From positions 18,591,631-18,655,630 of the forward strand of contig OY294070.1 in assembly GCA_958510875.1 (NCBI GenBank): a DNA stretch of 64,000 bases. The letters are read 5' to 3'. Within the stretch, counting starts at the first letter, position 1; each line of letters begins with the position of its first letter. The position numbers and the translations under genes were made by a program. Below the pieces are notes generated by a model. It was not told the DNA's origin, searched no databases, and saw only the letters and a program-made list of their open reading frames with translations. The DNA comes from Endomychus coccineus (taxonomy: Eukaryota; Arthropoda; Insecta; Coleoptera; Endomychidae). This document shows positions 27,201-35,571 of the stretch, one piece after another.

Positions 27201-30200
27201 CTATGGTTAATCCATTTGGATTCCACTAATATGTCCTGATATAACATAGGAACTCTGAATAGTTCGTAAACAACTGCCCTCTCTAGTTTTTTCTTATTTA
27301 TCTTGAGTACCCGAAAGGAGAACCCACAATGTTCGGAGAAATCTAAGTAATTACTACGAGGGTGGTTCAAATATGATCGAGACAAATACTCTGACAAGTT
27401 TATTCATCATCGAAAAAATTTACAAAAATTTACAGTTTTTCTAGGTATTCCCCCTCACTAGCTACGCATTTTGTCCACCTTTCCGGAAGTTTTTTGATGC
27501 CGGTATCGAAGAATTCCTCGGGCAACTCGAACAGCCACGTGCGCACGATCTCCTCTACCTCGTCGTCGGTGTTGAATCTTTGACCTCCGAGGGCTTCTTT
27601 CAGTGATCCAAACATGTGGTAGTCGCAGGGTGATAAATCTGGACTGTAGGGGGGGTGTTCCAGTACCTCCCACCCCAATTCCGATATTGTATCGAGCGTG
27701 AGACGCGCGGTATGAGGGCGCGCGTTATCCTGGAGAAGAATCGCACTTCGTGCTGGAATGCTCCTCCGTTTCGAGCGATAAGCGGGTTTCACGTGTGTTT
27801 TCAGAAGGTTATAGTAGTATGCAGCATTGATGGTACGTTGAGTGCGCAGGAAATCGACGTACAGCACGCCCCGCCGGTCCGCGGACCTGGTTGTCTTCGC
27901 TTTGACTGGCGCCCCTTCCTCCTTCTTCCTCCACTCTTTAGACGATACCTTGCTTTCGGGAGTGTAATAGTGTACCCATGTCTCATCTGTATTGAAGATT
28001 CGCGTTAAAAAACCGTCCCCCTCCGCCTCGTATCGCATCAGCAAGCGGCGACAAACTTCCCACCGCGTGAATTTTTGCTCGAAGTTCAACAGTTTAGGAA
28101 CCCATCGCGCCGTTACTTTACGATATTGAAGGTGTTCGTGGATGATAGACTCTACACTACCACTACTGATGCCGAGTTCAGCCGAAATGTCTCGAACATT
28201 CATCCTACGGTCCTCCAAAATCATTTGTTCTACGCGGCGAATGTTGTCTGGTGTGATGCTGGTTCGCGGTCGACGATCATGCGGCTCATTCTCGACGGTT
28301 TCGCGGCCATCCTTGAATGCTTTGGCCCATTTAAACACGGCAGCCCTACTCCGGCACTCACTACCGAACTGATTTCGCAAACGCAGAAAAATTTCCTTGT
28401 TTTTAACGCCTTCCCACACTAAAAAACGAATGACAATACGTTGCGCAACGGCAGTCGGCACTTGACGTTCACTCACGGTCGTAGCACGCGCGTGAAACAT
28501 GCGCTCCCCACGAAAACTATGCCACACTGTTAGTAAAGGACCCAGCTATCACATACTCAAGTCACAACCTTCAAAACATACATGCGCGCCATCTACAGCA
28601 TTTGTCTCGATCATATTTGAACCACCCTCGTTAATTTTAGGAATAGAAAACCTACAACAAAATGATCTTCCATTTTATAGTAGAATCCAAAAAAATTGGG
28701 TGTTCTATCAAATTAAGTAAGTTAGGGCTAACTTCCGATACGACCGGAAATTCGACCATTTTGAATATATCTTATTGTTTTAGGTATGTGATCAAATTTT
28801 CAGATTAGTAGTTGCTATTCTATTCTAATAGAGGGTAAAAAAAAATCATCATGTAAAGCGGTAACAATGTTCGAATGTCAATAAAAATCTTTTAAATGTA
28901 TAACTTACCTATTAAGCCACTGCCTATGATGGAATTAATAAAATTAAAACATGCTAAAGGCAAACTGGATTTATCCGCTACATCTTCTTCCTGTAACATA
29001 AAACGTTTCACGATAAAATGTTATCTATATTGTAAAATTTAATACTACTATGTTGATATCAATCAATCAATCAAAATGGAGGCGTACAAGTCGGGAGCAC
29101 TTAGGCGGCTTAATTGATTTCATTGTGCGCCCCTTGATACTAGAATCAGTTCAGCAGGTCTAAGTCAGTGCCGAATGCTAAGATTTTACATGGACTGAAA
29201 TCTCTTCAAGCGGCATATGTGTGCTGCCGACGTGTTGTAGCCTAAGAGAAGCCAGTGCTGAACATTCTGTTAGGATAAGAGAGACAGTTTCATAGGCTTC
29301 TTCACATCTACCACATGTTGGGTCTTCAACAATGCCCTTTGTTTTTATTTGTAGATGTTTATTTAGATGACAGTGTCTTGTGTGTCACCAGTATTAGGCC
29401 TCTCCTGCTCATATAGAGTAGGGATTTAGAAAATTTAGACGAGAACTCTCTAATGTGGAGCTTAACCGAGAGCCACTGTCTATCCAGTAGCTCCTTGAGG
29501 GCCCTGGCCAGTCCATTGGCCCCTTCGTTTTCCTTCACGCCAGAGTGGGCGGGTACCCACACTAGCTGAAGTTTGTTCCTTCTGGCTAATTCAGCGAGAG
29601 TTTCCCTGCACTCCAAGACAAGCCTAGAAGTCACTCTGTGGGCACGAAGTGCGCCCAGGGCCGTTCAGCTGTCAGTGCAGATGTAAATCCGCCTACCTCG
29701 GTAGTTTAATCTCAGGTTTTCCAGGGCACAGCAGTGGCGGCTGATACTAAATGGCAGAAGGGCACGTGCACATCCAACCATCAAGATAAACATAGAAAGA
29801 AATTCGCATGTAATTCAGTGCATTATTTTATTTCGCACTTCGAGCAACAGGCCCATACAATTCTAACGCTCAAAACTATGTTCCGGGGATTTTTCTGGAG
29901 TGTACTTATTTCAAGTATGAATCGGCTGACTACAGTTATCTTCGACATACGCGCTTGTACCGTCGGTTTGGGGCACAAAGCAACGTATCTCCAGTAAACG
30001 TCTTGACTTCATAGTGTACAGTGTGTGAATTCAATTCGAAGATGTGAAGTGATGATGGAAGTTAATTGTATGCAAAATTTATTTTTAAAAAACCGCTGTG
30101 AACTGTGAATATATTATTTGAACACCAGGATCCTTTCAAAGAATGTTTGGACGAAATTATTGTCGAATATGGGATGAATTCAGTAGCTATTAGTGAAGCA

Positions 30201-33200
30201 AGTGGTCTATTGAAACATTTGAATTGCCCGGAAATTCTGTACGGGTTGAAAATATTTCATTTCATCATGCCACATGTTGAAATATTATTTAATCAGACTC
30301 AAATGCAATTGAACAATTCCAACAGCAAGTTATTCGAATTGTAAATTCTACTGAAACTGACAATCAAGAACGCAATAATGAAGAACCTGCTAGGAAACGA
30401 CAAAAAACGTCAGCTGATAACAGAGATAACAGAGCTGTTATTGCAAAAGAAGTAACTGATAGTATTTTTAGCCAAATTAGCGACCGATTTGATTTAGGGA
30501 TCACTTAAGTGCAGAAAAATTATTAGATTCCCAAAATTTTTAAACTTATAGACATTCATTCTCACAAAAACATTTTGATGAAACTGTGAAATCGTATCCT
30601 ATGTTGAACAGAGTAAAATTAAAAAGTGAACTTTCAGCAATTGATGAGCGCGATGACATATGTGACGTAGGTAATATTTTGCCACTTTTAGTGTTCATAA
30701 CAGACAACAACCTAAAAAAGGTTTTAACTGAAACATACAAACTGTTAGACATTATTTTTACAACCCCCATGTCGACAGCGTAATGTGAACGATGATTGTT
30801 CACCCTCAAACGCATTTAAACTTCTGAGAAGCAAAATGTAAGAAGATAGACTGAACGCATTGGCGGTCCTATCTTGGATGTTGACAACAAAGTCATAGAC
30901 GTTTTTTCCAGTATGAAAAATAGTAGAATGGATTTTATGTAGAAAAAATAGGTAAGTTTTTTCTTGTGCCCACCCTCTTTCATAACTCACGAGCCGCCAC
31001 TGAATGCTCTCTAGGATTATATGGTGAGCTATTACATTTTAATAATGATGATTTGCTTATTAATAGCATAGTATAGAAGATTTTAACTGAATCCTATAAG
31101 TTTAATGCAACAGTTATATTACCAAAGACATCATATTTGCAGAAAATCAATCATCAAAATCAATAAAGGCCCTATCGCGCTAAAGTAGGTACAAAGTCTT
31201 TTGAAAAGCATTCTTTCGGGAATTGAAGTTCTATCCACAAAATCATTATTTATAGTACATTATATGAACCCACGCGCCCATAAATTATATGGATAATTAA
31301 AGAGATCATAAAGAAAATTGTCTTATTTGACCCATCGTTTCCGATAGTAATAGCCCTAGGAAATTAGAAATAAAATTGGATAATTATTTTAGGAAACTTA
31401 CACATTTTTCACCTAAACATTGCATAAAAAATCAATAGATGTTGTTAGAAAAATAGAATCTGTCAATATCCCTTTTAACAGTAAATTAGTTTTTTGCGAC
31501 GTTTGTTTTCAAATATACCGTCCGGAGAATGTCTTATGATTTTTACCGATACTAAACAGTAGTAAAATCAATCTAGAAATTCAACATGATTTCCGAAGCT
31601 CAATCTCTATTCCTTTGAAGAGTTCCATAACCATGCTCGTAATCACCACCAACAGCTTTCTCTTAAGGGAGGATCATGTGAGGTCCATTGCGAAAACCGC
31701 TTCACAAAAGTTGGTTTTCTATTCCGTGCCAAGAGCTACTTTACATCTCACCAGTTCCTCATAATCTACAAAGCACAGATTCGAACTGTCCTGGAGTACT
31801 ACTGTCACATGTTTGGAATCCCAGAAGAGAGCTATTCGCTTCGTTTTCCCATAGTCGGTGTTCATCAGAAATCTCGCCTGTTGTTCCACCACGAGAGATT
31901 CTAGATAGGCGAACTAGACGAGCTCAAACTAGTCATTCCTTCACTGTCAAGCTCTAAACCTGCCAAACTTATTCGTACCAGACTTCATTTTTTTATCGAA
32001 AAGTGAAGTTGTGGAACTCTGTACCTAGTGAGGTCTTTCCCTATGCCTATAACCTCCAAACCTTCAAGAAAAATATGAATGCCTATCTCCTCTCCCAACA
32101 TTCCACTGCTGGCTCACACGATGTTCTTCGAACATTATAAGTTTCTCTCTCGTCTATTCAAAGTATAGAAAAAAAAATCTCAAATGGAGTAAAAAGGATT
32201 CGATATATTTTGACTTTTATGACTGCTAATATAATCACATACAATTTACATGACAGACAGATTCATAGATTAATAGATCATTATCACAGAGCAGTACGTG
32301 TATGCTATGACATGCAACACATAACCCATCAACAAGACAGGTAACGTCACCTAATGTCTGTGACGGACCATTCCATAACATAGATATCCCTGTCAATTCA
32401 GATAACGTACATGACATACAGTATAATTTTACGCCTTTCCACGCCCTTCACTTTAACACATTTGAAATATGCATTAACTATTGCAATTCGGAGGATGACA
32501 TAACGGCGTAGGGGCCGATGATTTTTCCACGTGTATTAGTTGTTTCTGTGAGTTAGTAATAAATAGTTCTTGTAAGAAAGCTATGTAACTCAGTGGTAGA
32601 AGCATCGTTCTTCTAATCACTGTGGCTTCGAATCTCAGCGACGGCGGAATGTTTACGATGGGCCGAGAAAGTGGTGAGGTCTTAACAAACACCTCCACAC
32701 TATGGGCATCACAGATGACCCAATATATAGGAAATGCAGAGAGGCGGAAGAAATTACCTCTCCCATCCTGTTGGAATGCCCAGCATTAGCATCCCTCAGG
32801 CACCGACACTTCGGGCAATCAAAACTGCTCCCAAAAGAACTTATGGAAGACAGCATTGCCAATATTCTGGGTTTCTGGCGGGCCACAAACCTGCTAGAAT
32901 AGAATAGGCTTCTGACCACGGGCCACACAATGGTCCCAACTAAGTGGCCTAAGTGCATTTGGGGGCTAAGCCTGATTATGATGATGAGGCAAGATACAAT
33001 GGGGCGTTAGGCCTAAGTGTCATTGAGACTGCCCTGATTGCAGAATCGAGCCTACCACACAAAGGGGAATGTTTAGTGGGTATATCTGAGGTGATTAAAT
33101 TCGGACTATCACACTACCTTTATTGGATGTTACAGGCCCATAAGGTGCCCATAGAGGGTTACAACCACCCCAACAACAAAAAATTATCAAACAGGTTCAA

Positions 33201-35571
33201 CTATAGAGTGCGGCAAAATATACCCATGCAAGTTTTTTCTGAGTAAAAAATTCTTTTCAATAAAAACTATTTATTAAAACGTAAAATTATTTATGAAAAA
33301 CTACATCGAGTAAATGACCACCACGACAAGCCAGACAATGCCCAACTCTATTTTGAGCGTGTAGCATAACTTTGCGCAATATTTTAGCTGGAATTTGCGC
33401 AATTTCTTCAAGAATATTTGCCTTCAAGTGTTTTAACGTTTGTGGGCGATTAATGTAGACTTTATTTTCCAATAATCTCTACAAGAAAAAATCTGGTGCC
33501 GTCAAATCAGGGGAATGAGGCGGCCACTGAACATCTCCATTTTTTTAGAGCAGCCTGGCAGGCAAAATGTGTTTAGGAAGAGCGACCGTTTCACGCGTTG
33601 TAAGGCATGTTGCGCCATCCTGCGGCAACCATGTCAAGCTCTTTCAACTTTAGTTGCAGAAAATCACGTATCGTTCGATGCCGTTCTCCATCAACAGTAG
33701 CTGCATTGTCCCTGGCAAAAAAAGGGTCCAATAACTCCTTCGGAGCATATGTTGGATCACACAACGACTTTTTGATCAAACTACACGTTGTCTTGAAATA
33801 AACGAGGGTTTTCTGTTCCCCAAAAACGATAACGTTCCATAACAAAATTCTGTATCTTTCTACTTTGGCATAAAACTTTACGTATAACAGTTGTTAGAGA
33901 AATAAGCACACCATCATTGGCGAGCCCAAGAAGACATACTTCTGAACCTATTTTGAACGATACAAAATAGACTATGGCTCCTGAGAATCGCTGCAGGGTG
34001 CTTCAGAACGAGTCCCATTATGAGTATATATCGTGAGTGCTGCGAAGCTCCGCTATGGCTGAGGATAAAACAACTTCAAACGTCTCATGCAGCTAAAATA
34101 TCTGCGAATCCTAATCATCCCACATATCGTCATATTTTTGCCTCCACAAATGATCCGATGTATGATACCCATCCCTCCAAACTCATGTCTTTCTTTCGAA
34201 AAATTCAAACCTCAACCCCACATTAAATCTCCAAAAACTCCCTCAACCACACCAAACAAAATACCCCCTTGGACTGCCCACATACCGACTCACGATAACT
34301 CACTCCTTACTCAACTGGAAAAAAACTGGTCCAGACGCAGTAAAGCGTTTTTAGTTTTTAGTAGTGACGACAAAATATCCTCATGAAAATCATATATACG
34401 GGTCAGAAAGTACACTAGGTGCAGCAGCGTCGTCATTTCCAACACAGAATACAAATATAGATTGTAGTGTATATACAGCAGAACTATTTGCCATACTACA
34501 GGCTGTTAAGCTAGTAAATGATCCAAATTAATACCACACTCTAATATGTACTGACTCCCTCGCCTCAATAAACTCAATCTGCTCCACATATCCAACCAAC
34601 CCCTTAGTGATACTGATCCAGGAGAGCGTGATCACATCACACCAGGGAAGTCTATGATATTCGTCTGGACACCATCTCATCGAGGAATTGAAGGCAACGA
34701 AAGAGCAGACAAATGTGCTCGCGAAGCCACAATGTTGGACACCGAAGAACAAATACAACTTCATCAAGACGTCATAGCGAATAGCAAAGAGCAGCTGAGT
34801 AAGAATCTCAACGAAATAGAACCAACATCCCAATACAGAGGACTTAATCACCTGAAAAGAAGAGAGCAAGTCATTATAAGAAGACTTAGAATGAGACATA
34901 CACTGTTAACTAATAAACATATTCTCGATAGACAGGCTATGCCGGTGTGTGAACAATTTAATGCCTTTTCTCAAAGAAAGCAACTTATACAACTCACTGT
35001 ATAAAATAGATCATTACATAAATGTAAATATGATTTAAACATTAATTGTAAATAATATATAGGCCACATTATTAATCAATTGTAAAACTATCATAAATTG
35101 TAAATACAATATTCCATGGGTGGGTATATTTTGTCGCATCCTATACATTCAAGACAATGATATTGGTGGTGTCATCTACATGGGTAATAGCCAAACTTGG
35201 TCAGTCGGTTTGGAGCCAACAGTTTCCTTCTTCTCCTGGAACAAAGTGTATTTTTCTTATAGTTAGATGTCTCTAGGCTACAAAATGTTTTTCAATCGTG
35301 TAATGGATAATAGGAATGAAGTGCCTTCAGATTCTTGGTATATTTTTAAAAAATATTCACTACCACATTACTTGTTCAAGGCCATAATTTTGTCATCATT
35401 TTATCAGGTGTATAATTGTCTTGATACAATAATAATAACACATTATTAATTTGTTTACTGCTACAGTTTGTTGAATCATCTAGTTTTCCTTCAAATTGCA
35501 ATACATCTACTTACTTGGACTAACTCTTTCATGTCGTCAAAGGCATATTCGTTCGAGTCCGTACTGCTCCT
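14913..35571 (-). CDS. SLC38A11-like: Sodium-coupled neutral amino acid transporter 11-like
   Basis: This encodes a polytopic membrane transporter of the SLC38/AAAP family, which moves neutral amino acids with sodium or protons. Exons in transcription order are 35571-35515, 28990-28909, 26527-26318, 26226-25974, 23716-23646, 20705-20544, 18454-18198 and 15218-14913. Every junction has GT/AG and the codon phases join without a stop, giving 465 residues. Family landmarks follow in order: NSIIGSGLIGIPYAFHKAGF, LQFLYPFIA, PLCLYRDVAKLAKIS, CHHNTFLIYSSIDEP, LLENYCWDDDL, TYPIECFVTREV and a terminal membrane segment with a cysteine-rich end. The first coding exon with the start codon was not found upstream of 35571. 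The introns host most of the mobile elements between 15 and 35 kb. The substrate is inferred from the family only. Confidence 0.9.
15287..16905 (-). mobile_element. hAT element, CAGTGGCGGCTC family, copy 1
   Basis: Terminal repeats CAGTGGCGGCTC (15287) and GAGCCGCCACTG (ending 16905) are flanked by a perfect 8-bp duplication CTGTGAAT (15279-15286 and 16906-16913). An 8-bp target duplication is the hallmark of hAT transposons. The 1619-bp element is internally deleted and sits in the last intron of the transporter. The perfect duplication implies a fairly recent insertion. Copies 2 (40018-41854) and 3 (29732-31002) share the ends. Confidence 0.93.
15490..16450 (-). pseudogene. hAT transposase (TTF-type zinc finger), internally deleted
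   Basis: Transcription would run from an ATG at about 16450 (MSSDLVAEILENSF), with a frameshift near 16370. Residues from 16362 to 16063 form a TTF-type zinc-finger module (LYCWYCLLF, W..GY.DL, H..S..H). The middle, including most of the RNase H-like catalytic core, is missing. After a junction near 16080 the sequence resumes with the C-terminal dimerisation region at 15984-15490. That region contains TIPVTSASVERSFSTLKRIK, the conserved hAT C-terminal signature. The product resembles insect proteins often called zinc finger MYM-type 1-like. It is non-functional. Confidence 0.85.
16914..18197. other. Intronic stretch without recognised features
   Basis: This is part of the last transporter intron. 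I see no coding signal. A run of ten C residues occurs near 17381-17390, unusual in this AT-rich context. Confidence 0.4.
18198..18454 (-). CDS. SLC38A11-like exon (TM8-TM9)
   Basis: A 257-nt exon encodes GDLLENYCWDDDLMNLSRLL through LSIATDCLGVFLEVN. It includes TYPIECFVTREV. Acceptor TTTTTCAG, donor GTAAGT. The last membrane segments follow in the terminal exon. Confidence 0.9.
18637..20404. mobile_element. TIR-bounded element containing an LTR fragment
   Basis: The left end GTAATAAGGGTTTAGTACAG is mirrored at the right by AAGCCCTTATTAC, and the inner parts GGTCATTT / AAATGACC also pair. Both ends are flanked by ACTTGT (18631-18636 and 20405-20410), a candidate 6-bp target duplication. A second left-end-like copy at about 20329-20360 forms a short hairpin with the right end. 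Inside lies an LTR-retrotransposon fragment, so this is a nested or composite insertion in a transporter intron. Confidence 0.6.
19012..19951 (+). mobile_element. LTR and leader/gag fragment, gypsy/errantivirus-like
   Basis: The putative 5' LTR spans about 19012-19442. It opens AGTTACATA and closes TTACAATT, the terminal style of insect errantivirus-like gypsy elements. It is followed immediately by GGCGCAGTCGATAGGATT, a plausible tRNA-Ser primer-binding site. Downstream frames (19441-19767 and 19685-19951) look like a damaged gag-like N-terminus and carry no diagnostic domain. No protease, reverse transcriptase, integrase, env or 3' LTR was seen. The copy is a dead remnant. Confidence 0.5.
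20544..20705 (-). CDS. SLC38A11-like exon (TM6-TM7)
   Basis: A 162-nt exon encodes AFMCHHNTFLIYSSIDEPNE through GYSTFTALSQG. CHHN...L.YSS..EP is a diagnostic stretch of the SLC38A11 group. Acceptor TTGCAG, donor GTTAGT. Confidence 0.9.
21420..23335 (+). pseudogene. LINE (Jockey/CR1-like) reverse transcriptase, decayed
   Basis: This is a 5'-truncated non-LTR retrotransposon. In order it shows a linker region (21450-21716, ERWFNKICPRAVASKQTAYR) and a reverse transcriptase start with KKSIGPDGIPPVVLKE (about 21952). NYYRPIALLSVISKVIERAI follows, then a remnant of the PQGS motif (22471). After that come DRVRSIAKAAPQKVDFL and the C-terminal phrase SIQKRAIRLIHV (23001). The catalytic YADD box is corrupted (RYTAFS) and there are several frameshifts. 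The 3' end is A-rich at about 23320-23330. A second fragment with the same 3' end lies at 31600-32175. It lies in a transporter intron, in opposite orientation to the gene. Confidence 0.85.
23525..23606. repeat. Inverted repeat with ACTCGAG arms
   Basis: AGAGTACTCGAGTTG and CAACTCGAGTACTCT flank a loop of about 40 bp. This is a perfect 15-bp stem close to the donor side of the transporter exon at 23646. It may be the relic of a small MITE. Confidence 0.6.
23646..23716 (-). CDS. SLC38A11-like exon (extracellular loop to TM6)
   Basis: A 71-nt exon encodes PETYDSWRFINKDIVPAIGI and then MAF. It corresponds to the TEDAW...AVGVMSF region of the family. Acceptor TTTTTTAG, donor GTAAGG. Confidence 0.82.
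23990..24430 (+). pseudogene. Mariner transposase fragment
   Basis: A truncated mariner remains. WFTEFRCGIEDAERSGRPIE (with a small deletion after FRCG) and VTTPDIVDKIHNM come from the N-terminal helix-turn-helix region. RWVPHSLSVDNKRHRVTISK (24272 onward) is the mariner WVPHEL-type block in another frame. The sequence ends just after the first catalytic Asp region (GTGGACGAAAC). An in-frame duplication of FEYAYIFEYE is visible. It is dead, and a different subfamily from the intact mariner at 27357. Confidence 0.8.
24431..25133. other. Intronic stretch without recognised features
   Basis: AT-rich transporter intron DNA. No motif was recognised in either strand's open frames. Confidence 0.4.
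25134..25693. repeat. Unknown repeat flanked by TTAGG-like runs
   Basis: The block opens with TTAGGTTGGTTAGGTTAGGT and closes with GTTAGGTTAGGTTAAGTTAG after an A-run. TTAGG is the ancestral insect telomere repeat. Between them lies a less AT-rich segment with a 127-codon open frame on the minus strand (25277-25660) that I cannot assign. It may be a retroposon unit with TTAGG-like tails or an interstitial insertion. Function unknown. Confidence 0.45.
25974..26226 (-). CDS. SLC38A11-like exon (TM3-TM5)
   Basis: A 253-nt exon opens with AMVSYNVVVGDTVTKV and includes PLCLYRDVAKLAKISFLSLV. These are characteristic of the SLC38A7/8/11 branch. Acceptor TTTTTAG; the donor is the GTAAGT after CATATAGT. 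Confidence 0.88.
26318..26527 (-). CDS. SLC38A11-like exon (TM1-TM3)
   Basis: A 210-nt exon encodes IPYAFHKAGFGFGLLLLILV through GILQFLYPFI. It covers the end of TM1, TM2 and the entry to TM3. The donor is GTGAGT. Confidence 0.88.
26530..27354. other. Intronic stretch without recognised features
   Basis: Transporter intron. The minus-strand open frame at 26575-26802 lacks splice support or family similarity, so I left it out. Confidence 0.4.
27357..28630 (-). mobile_element. Complete mariner element with 31-bp perfect TIRs
   Basis: Perfect 31-bp inverted repeats start CGAGGGTGGTTCAAATATGA at 27357 and end at 28630. TA precedes the left end (27355-27356) and TTA follows the right end, consistent with the TA target of mariners. 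The 1274-bp element is fully occupied by one open transposase gene on the minus strand. Identical arms and an intact ORF suggest a young, possibly active copy. It lies in a transporter intron, in the same orientation as the gene. Confidence 0.95.
27430..28527 (-). CDS. Mariner transposase, 365 aa, apparently intact
   Basis: A DDE/D transposase that would cut and paste the surrounding element at TA sites. Residues about 25-140 hold the paired-type helix-turn-helix DNA-binding region (FKWAKAFKDGRETVENEPHD, DISAELGISSGSV). RWVPKLLNFEQK (141-152) is the mariner WVPHEL-like block. Catalytic residues are Asp181 (FNTDETWVHYY), Asp267 (LLQDNARPHTA) and Asp302 (YSPDLSPCDYHMFGSLKEAL). The last two are 34 residues apart, the DD34D spacing of mariners. 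The length slightly exceeds the usual 345-350 aa. An internal ATG (residue 10) could be the true start. There is no stop or frameshift, and the base composition is GC-richer than the surroundings. Confidence 0.95.
   Translation of the reverse strand: MWHSFRGERMFHARATTVSERQVPTAVAQRIVIRFLVWEGVKNKEIFLRLRNQFGSECRSRAAVFKWAKAFKDGRETVENEPHDRRPRTSITPDNIRRVEQMILEDRRMNVRDISAELGISSGSVESIIHEHLQYRKVTARWVPKLLNFEQKFTRWEVCRRLLMRYEAEGDGFLTRIFNTDETWVHYYTPESKVSSKEWRKKEEGAPVKAKTTRSADRRGVLYVDFLRTQRTINAAYYYNLLKTHVKPAYRSKRRSIPARSAILLQDNARPHTARLTLDTISELGWEVLEHPPYSPDLSPCDYHMFGSLKEALGGQRFNTDDEVEEIVRTWLFELPEEFFDTGIKKLPERWTKCVASEGEYLEKL
28634..28908. other. Intronic, no features
   Basis: Short intron segment between the mariner and the transporter exon. 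Nothing recognised. Confidence 0.4.
28909..28990 (-). CDS. SLC38A11-like exon (TM1 start)
   Basis: An 82-nt exon encodes EEDVADKSSLPLACFNFINS and then IIGSGLIG. It holds the start of the first transmembrane helix with its unwound GSG motif. Acceptor TTACAG, donor GTAAGT. Confidence 0.85.
29060..29731 (-). pseudogene. LINE RNase H domain and 3' tail
   Basis: On the minus strand the frame around 29634-29359 encodes VWVPAHSGVKENEGANGLAR, the C-terminal active-site loop of LINE-encoded RNase H (H...N..D-type, here degenerate). It continues to a short C-terminus and a 3' UTR ending in a TGAT-repeat tail near 29060. The 5' side is cut by hAT copy 3 at 29732. It is a Jockey/I/R1-type fragment. Confidence 0.75.
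29732..31002 (+). mobile_element. hAT element, CAGTGGCGGCT family, copy 3 (decayed)
   Basis: The ends CAGTGGCGGCT (29732) and GAGCCGCCACTG (ending 31002) match copies 1 and 2. The flanking octamers GGGCACAG and AATGCTCT do not match, so either the target duplication has decayed or one flank was rearranged. Inside, 30105-30783 holds transposase remnants. The element is a more diverged family member. Confidence 0.75.
30105..30783 (+). pseudogene. hAT transposase remnant
   Basis: The frame at 30117-30341 (ECLDEIIVEYGMNSVAISEA, then SGLLKHLNCPEILYGLKIFH) matches the middle region of zinc-finger MYM-like hAT transposases. Later frames show PARKRQKT (nuclear-localisation-like) and NILPLLVFITDNNLKKVLTE before a truncated C-terminal dimerisation region. 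Stops and frameshifts occur near 30340 and 30500. It is non-functional. Confidence 0.7.
31003..31599. other. Intronic stretch without recognised features
   Basis: AT-rich transporter intron with no recognised structure. Confidence 0.35.
31600..32175 (+). pseudogene. LINE 3' fragment, same family as 21420-23335
   Basis: Nucleotide-level similarity to 22780-23335 is visible along the whole stretch. Shared words include GTGAGGTCCATTGCGAAA, AAGAGCTACTTTACATC, and ACCTTCAAGAAAAATA close to the end. Both copies finish with an A-rich tail after TTCAAAGTA or GTCAAAGTA. The frame is broken. Confidence 0.75.
32176..32574. other. Intronic stretch without recognised features
   Basis: Nothing recognised. 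Minus-strand open frames here carry no motif. Confidence 0.35.
32575..32650 (+). ncRNA. tRNA-derived SINE head or tRNA pseudogene
   Basis: GTAACTCAGTGGTAGAAGCA resembles a tRNA D-arm/A-box and GGCTTCGAATCTC a B-box. TTCTAA occupies the anticodon-loop position, as in tRNA-Arg. The anticodon stem does not pair and the acceptor arm is missing. It directly abuts a LINE tail at 32650. Confidence 0.45.
32650..33000 (+). pseudogene. LINE ORF2 C-terminal fragment
   Basis: The frame at 32702-32902 encodes MGITDDPIYRKCREAEEITS and then PILLECPALASLRHRHFG. This is the CX2C...(H)X4C knuckle plus helix found after RNase H in Jockey/R1-like LINEs; the His has changed to Pro. The ORF stops after LGFWRATNLLE. 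The 3' UTR ends with ATTATGATGATGAGG. It is a different LINE lineage from the copies at 1-560. Confidence 0.75.
33250..33860 (-). pseudogene. Mariner/Tc3-like transposase C-terminal relic
   Basis: On the minus strand, about 33530-33490 gives WPPHSPDLTAPDFFL, the third-Asp region. 33472-33287 encodes VYINRPQTLKHLKANILEEI and RVGHCLACRGGHLLDVVFHK, typical of the C-terminus of these transposases. Stops and frameshifts break the upstream part (33845-33591). The element is dead. Confidence 0.75.
34020..35010 (+). pseudogene. LINE RNase H domain fragment
   Basis: This is a part of a Jockey/I-like LINE. YTAELFAILQAV (about 34475) carries the RNase H Glu, TDSLASINS (about 34552) an Asp, and VWTPSHRGIEGNERADKCAR (34660-34719) the His and final Asp. 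The open frame continues to 35004 with LKRREQVIIRRLRMRHTLLT, normally followed by the zinc knuckle, of which only MPVCEQF survives. A frameshift separates 34530 from 34654. Confidence 0.8.
35515..35571 (-). CDS. SLC38A11-like, first visible exon
   Basis: A 57-nt exon in phase 0 encodes RSSTDSNEYAFDDMKELVQ, between a TTTGCAG acceptor and a GTAAGT donor. It is the cytoplasmic N-terminal part. Because it is short and poorly conserved, it is the least certain exon. It is supported by good splice sites and by the typical DDMKEL phrase before the first membrane segment. Confidence 0.6.

Noticed and set aside
27655..28008. Plus-strand 117-codon frame opposite the mariner transposase
   Set aside because: Antisense shadow of the intact transposase on the minus strand.
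32575..32650. Functional tRNA-Arg gene
   Set aside because: The anticodon stem does not pair and there is no acceptor stem. A SINE head or pseudogene is more likely.
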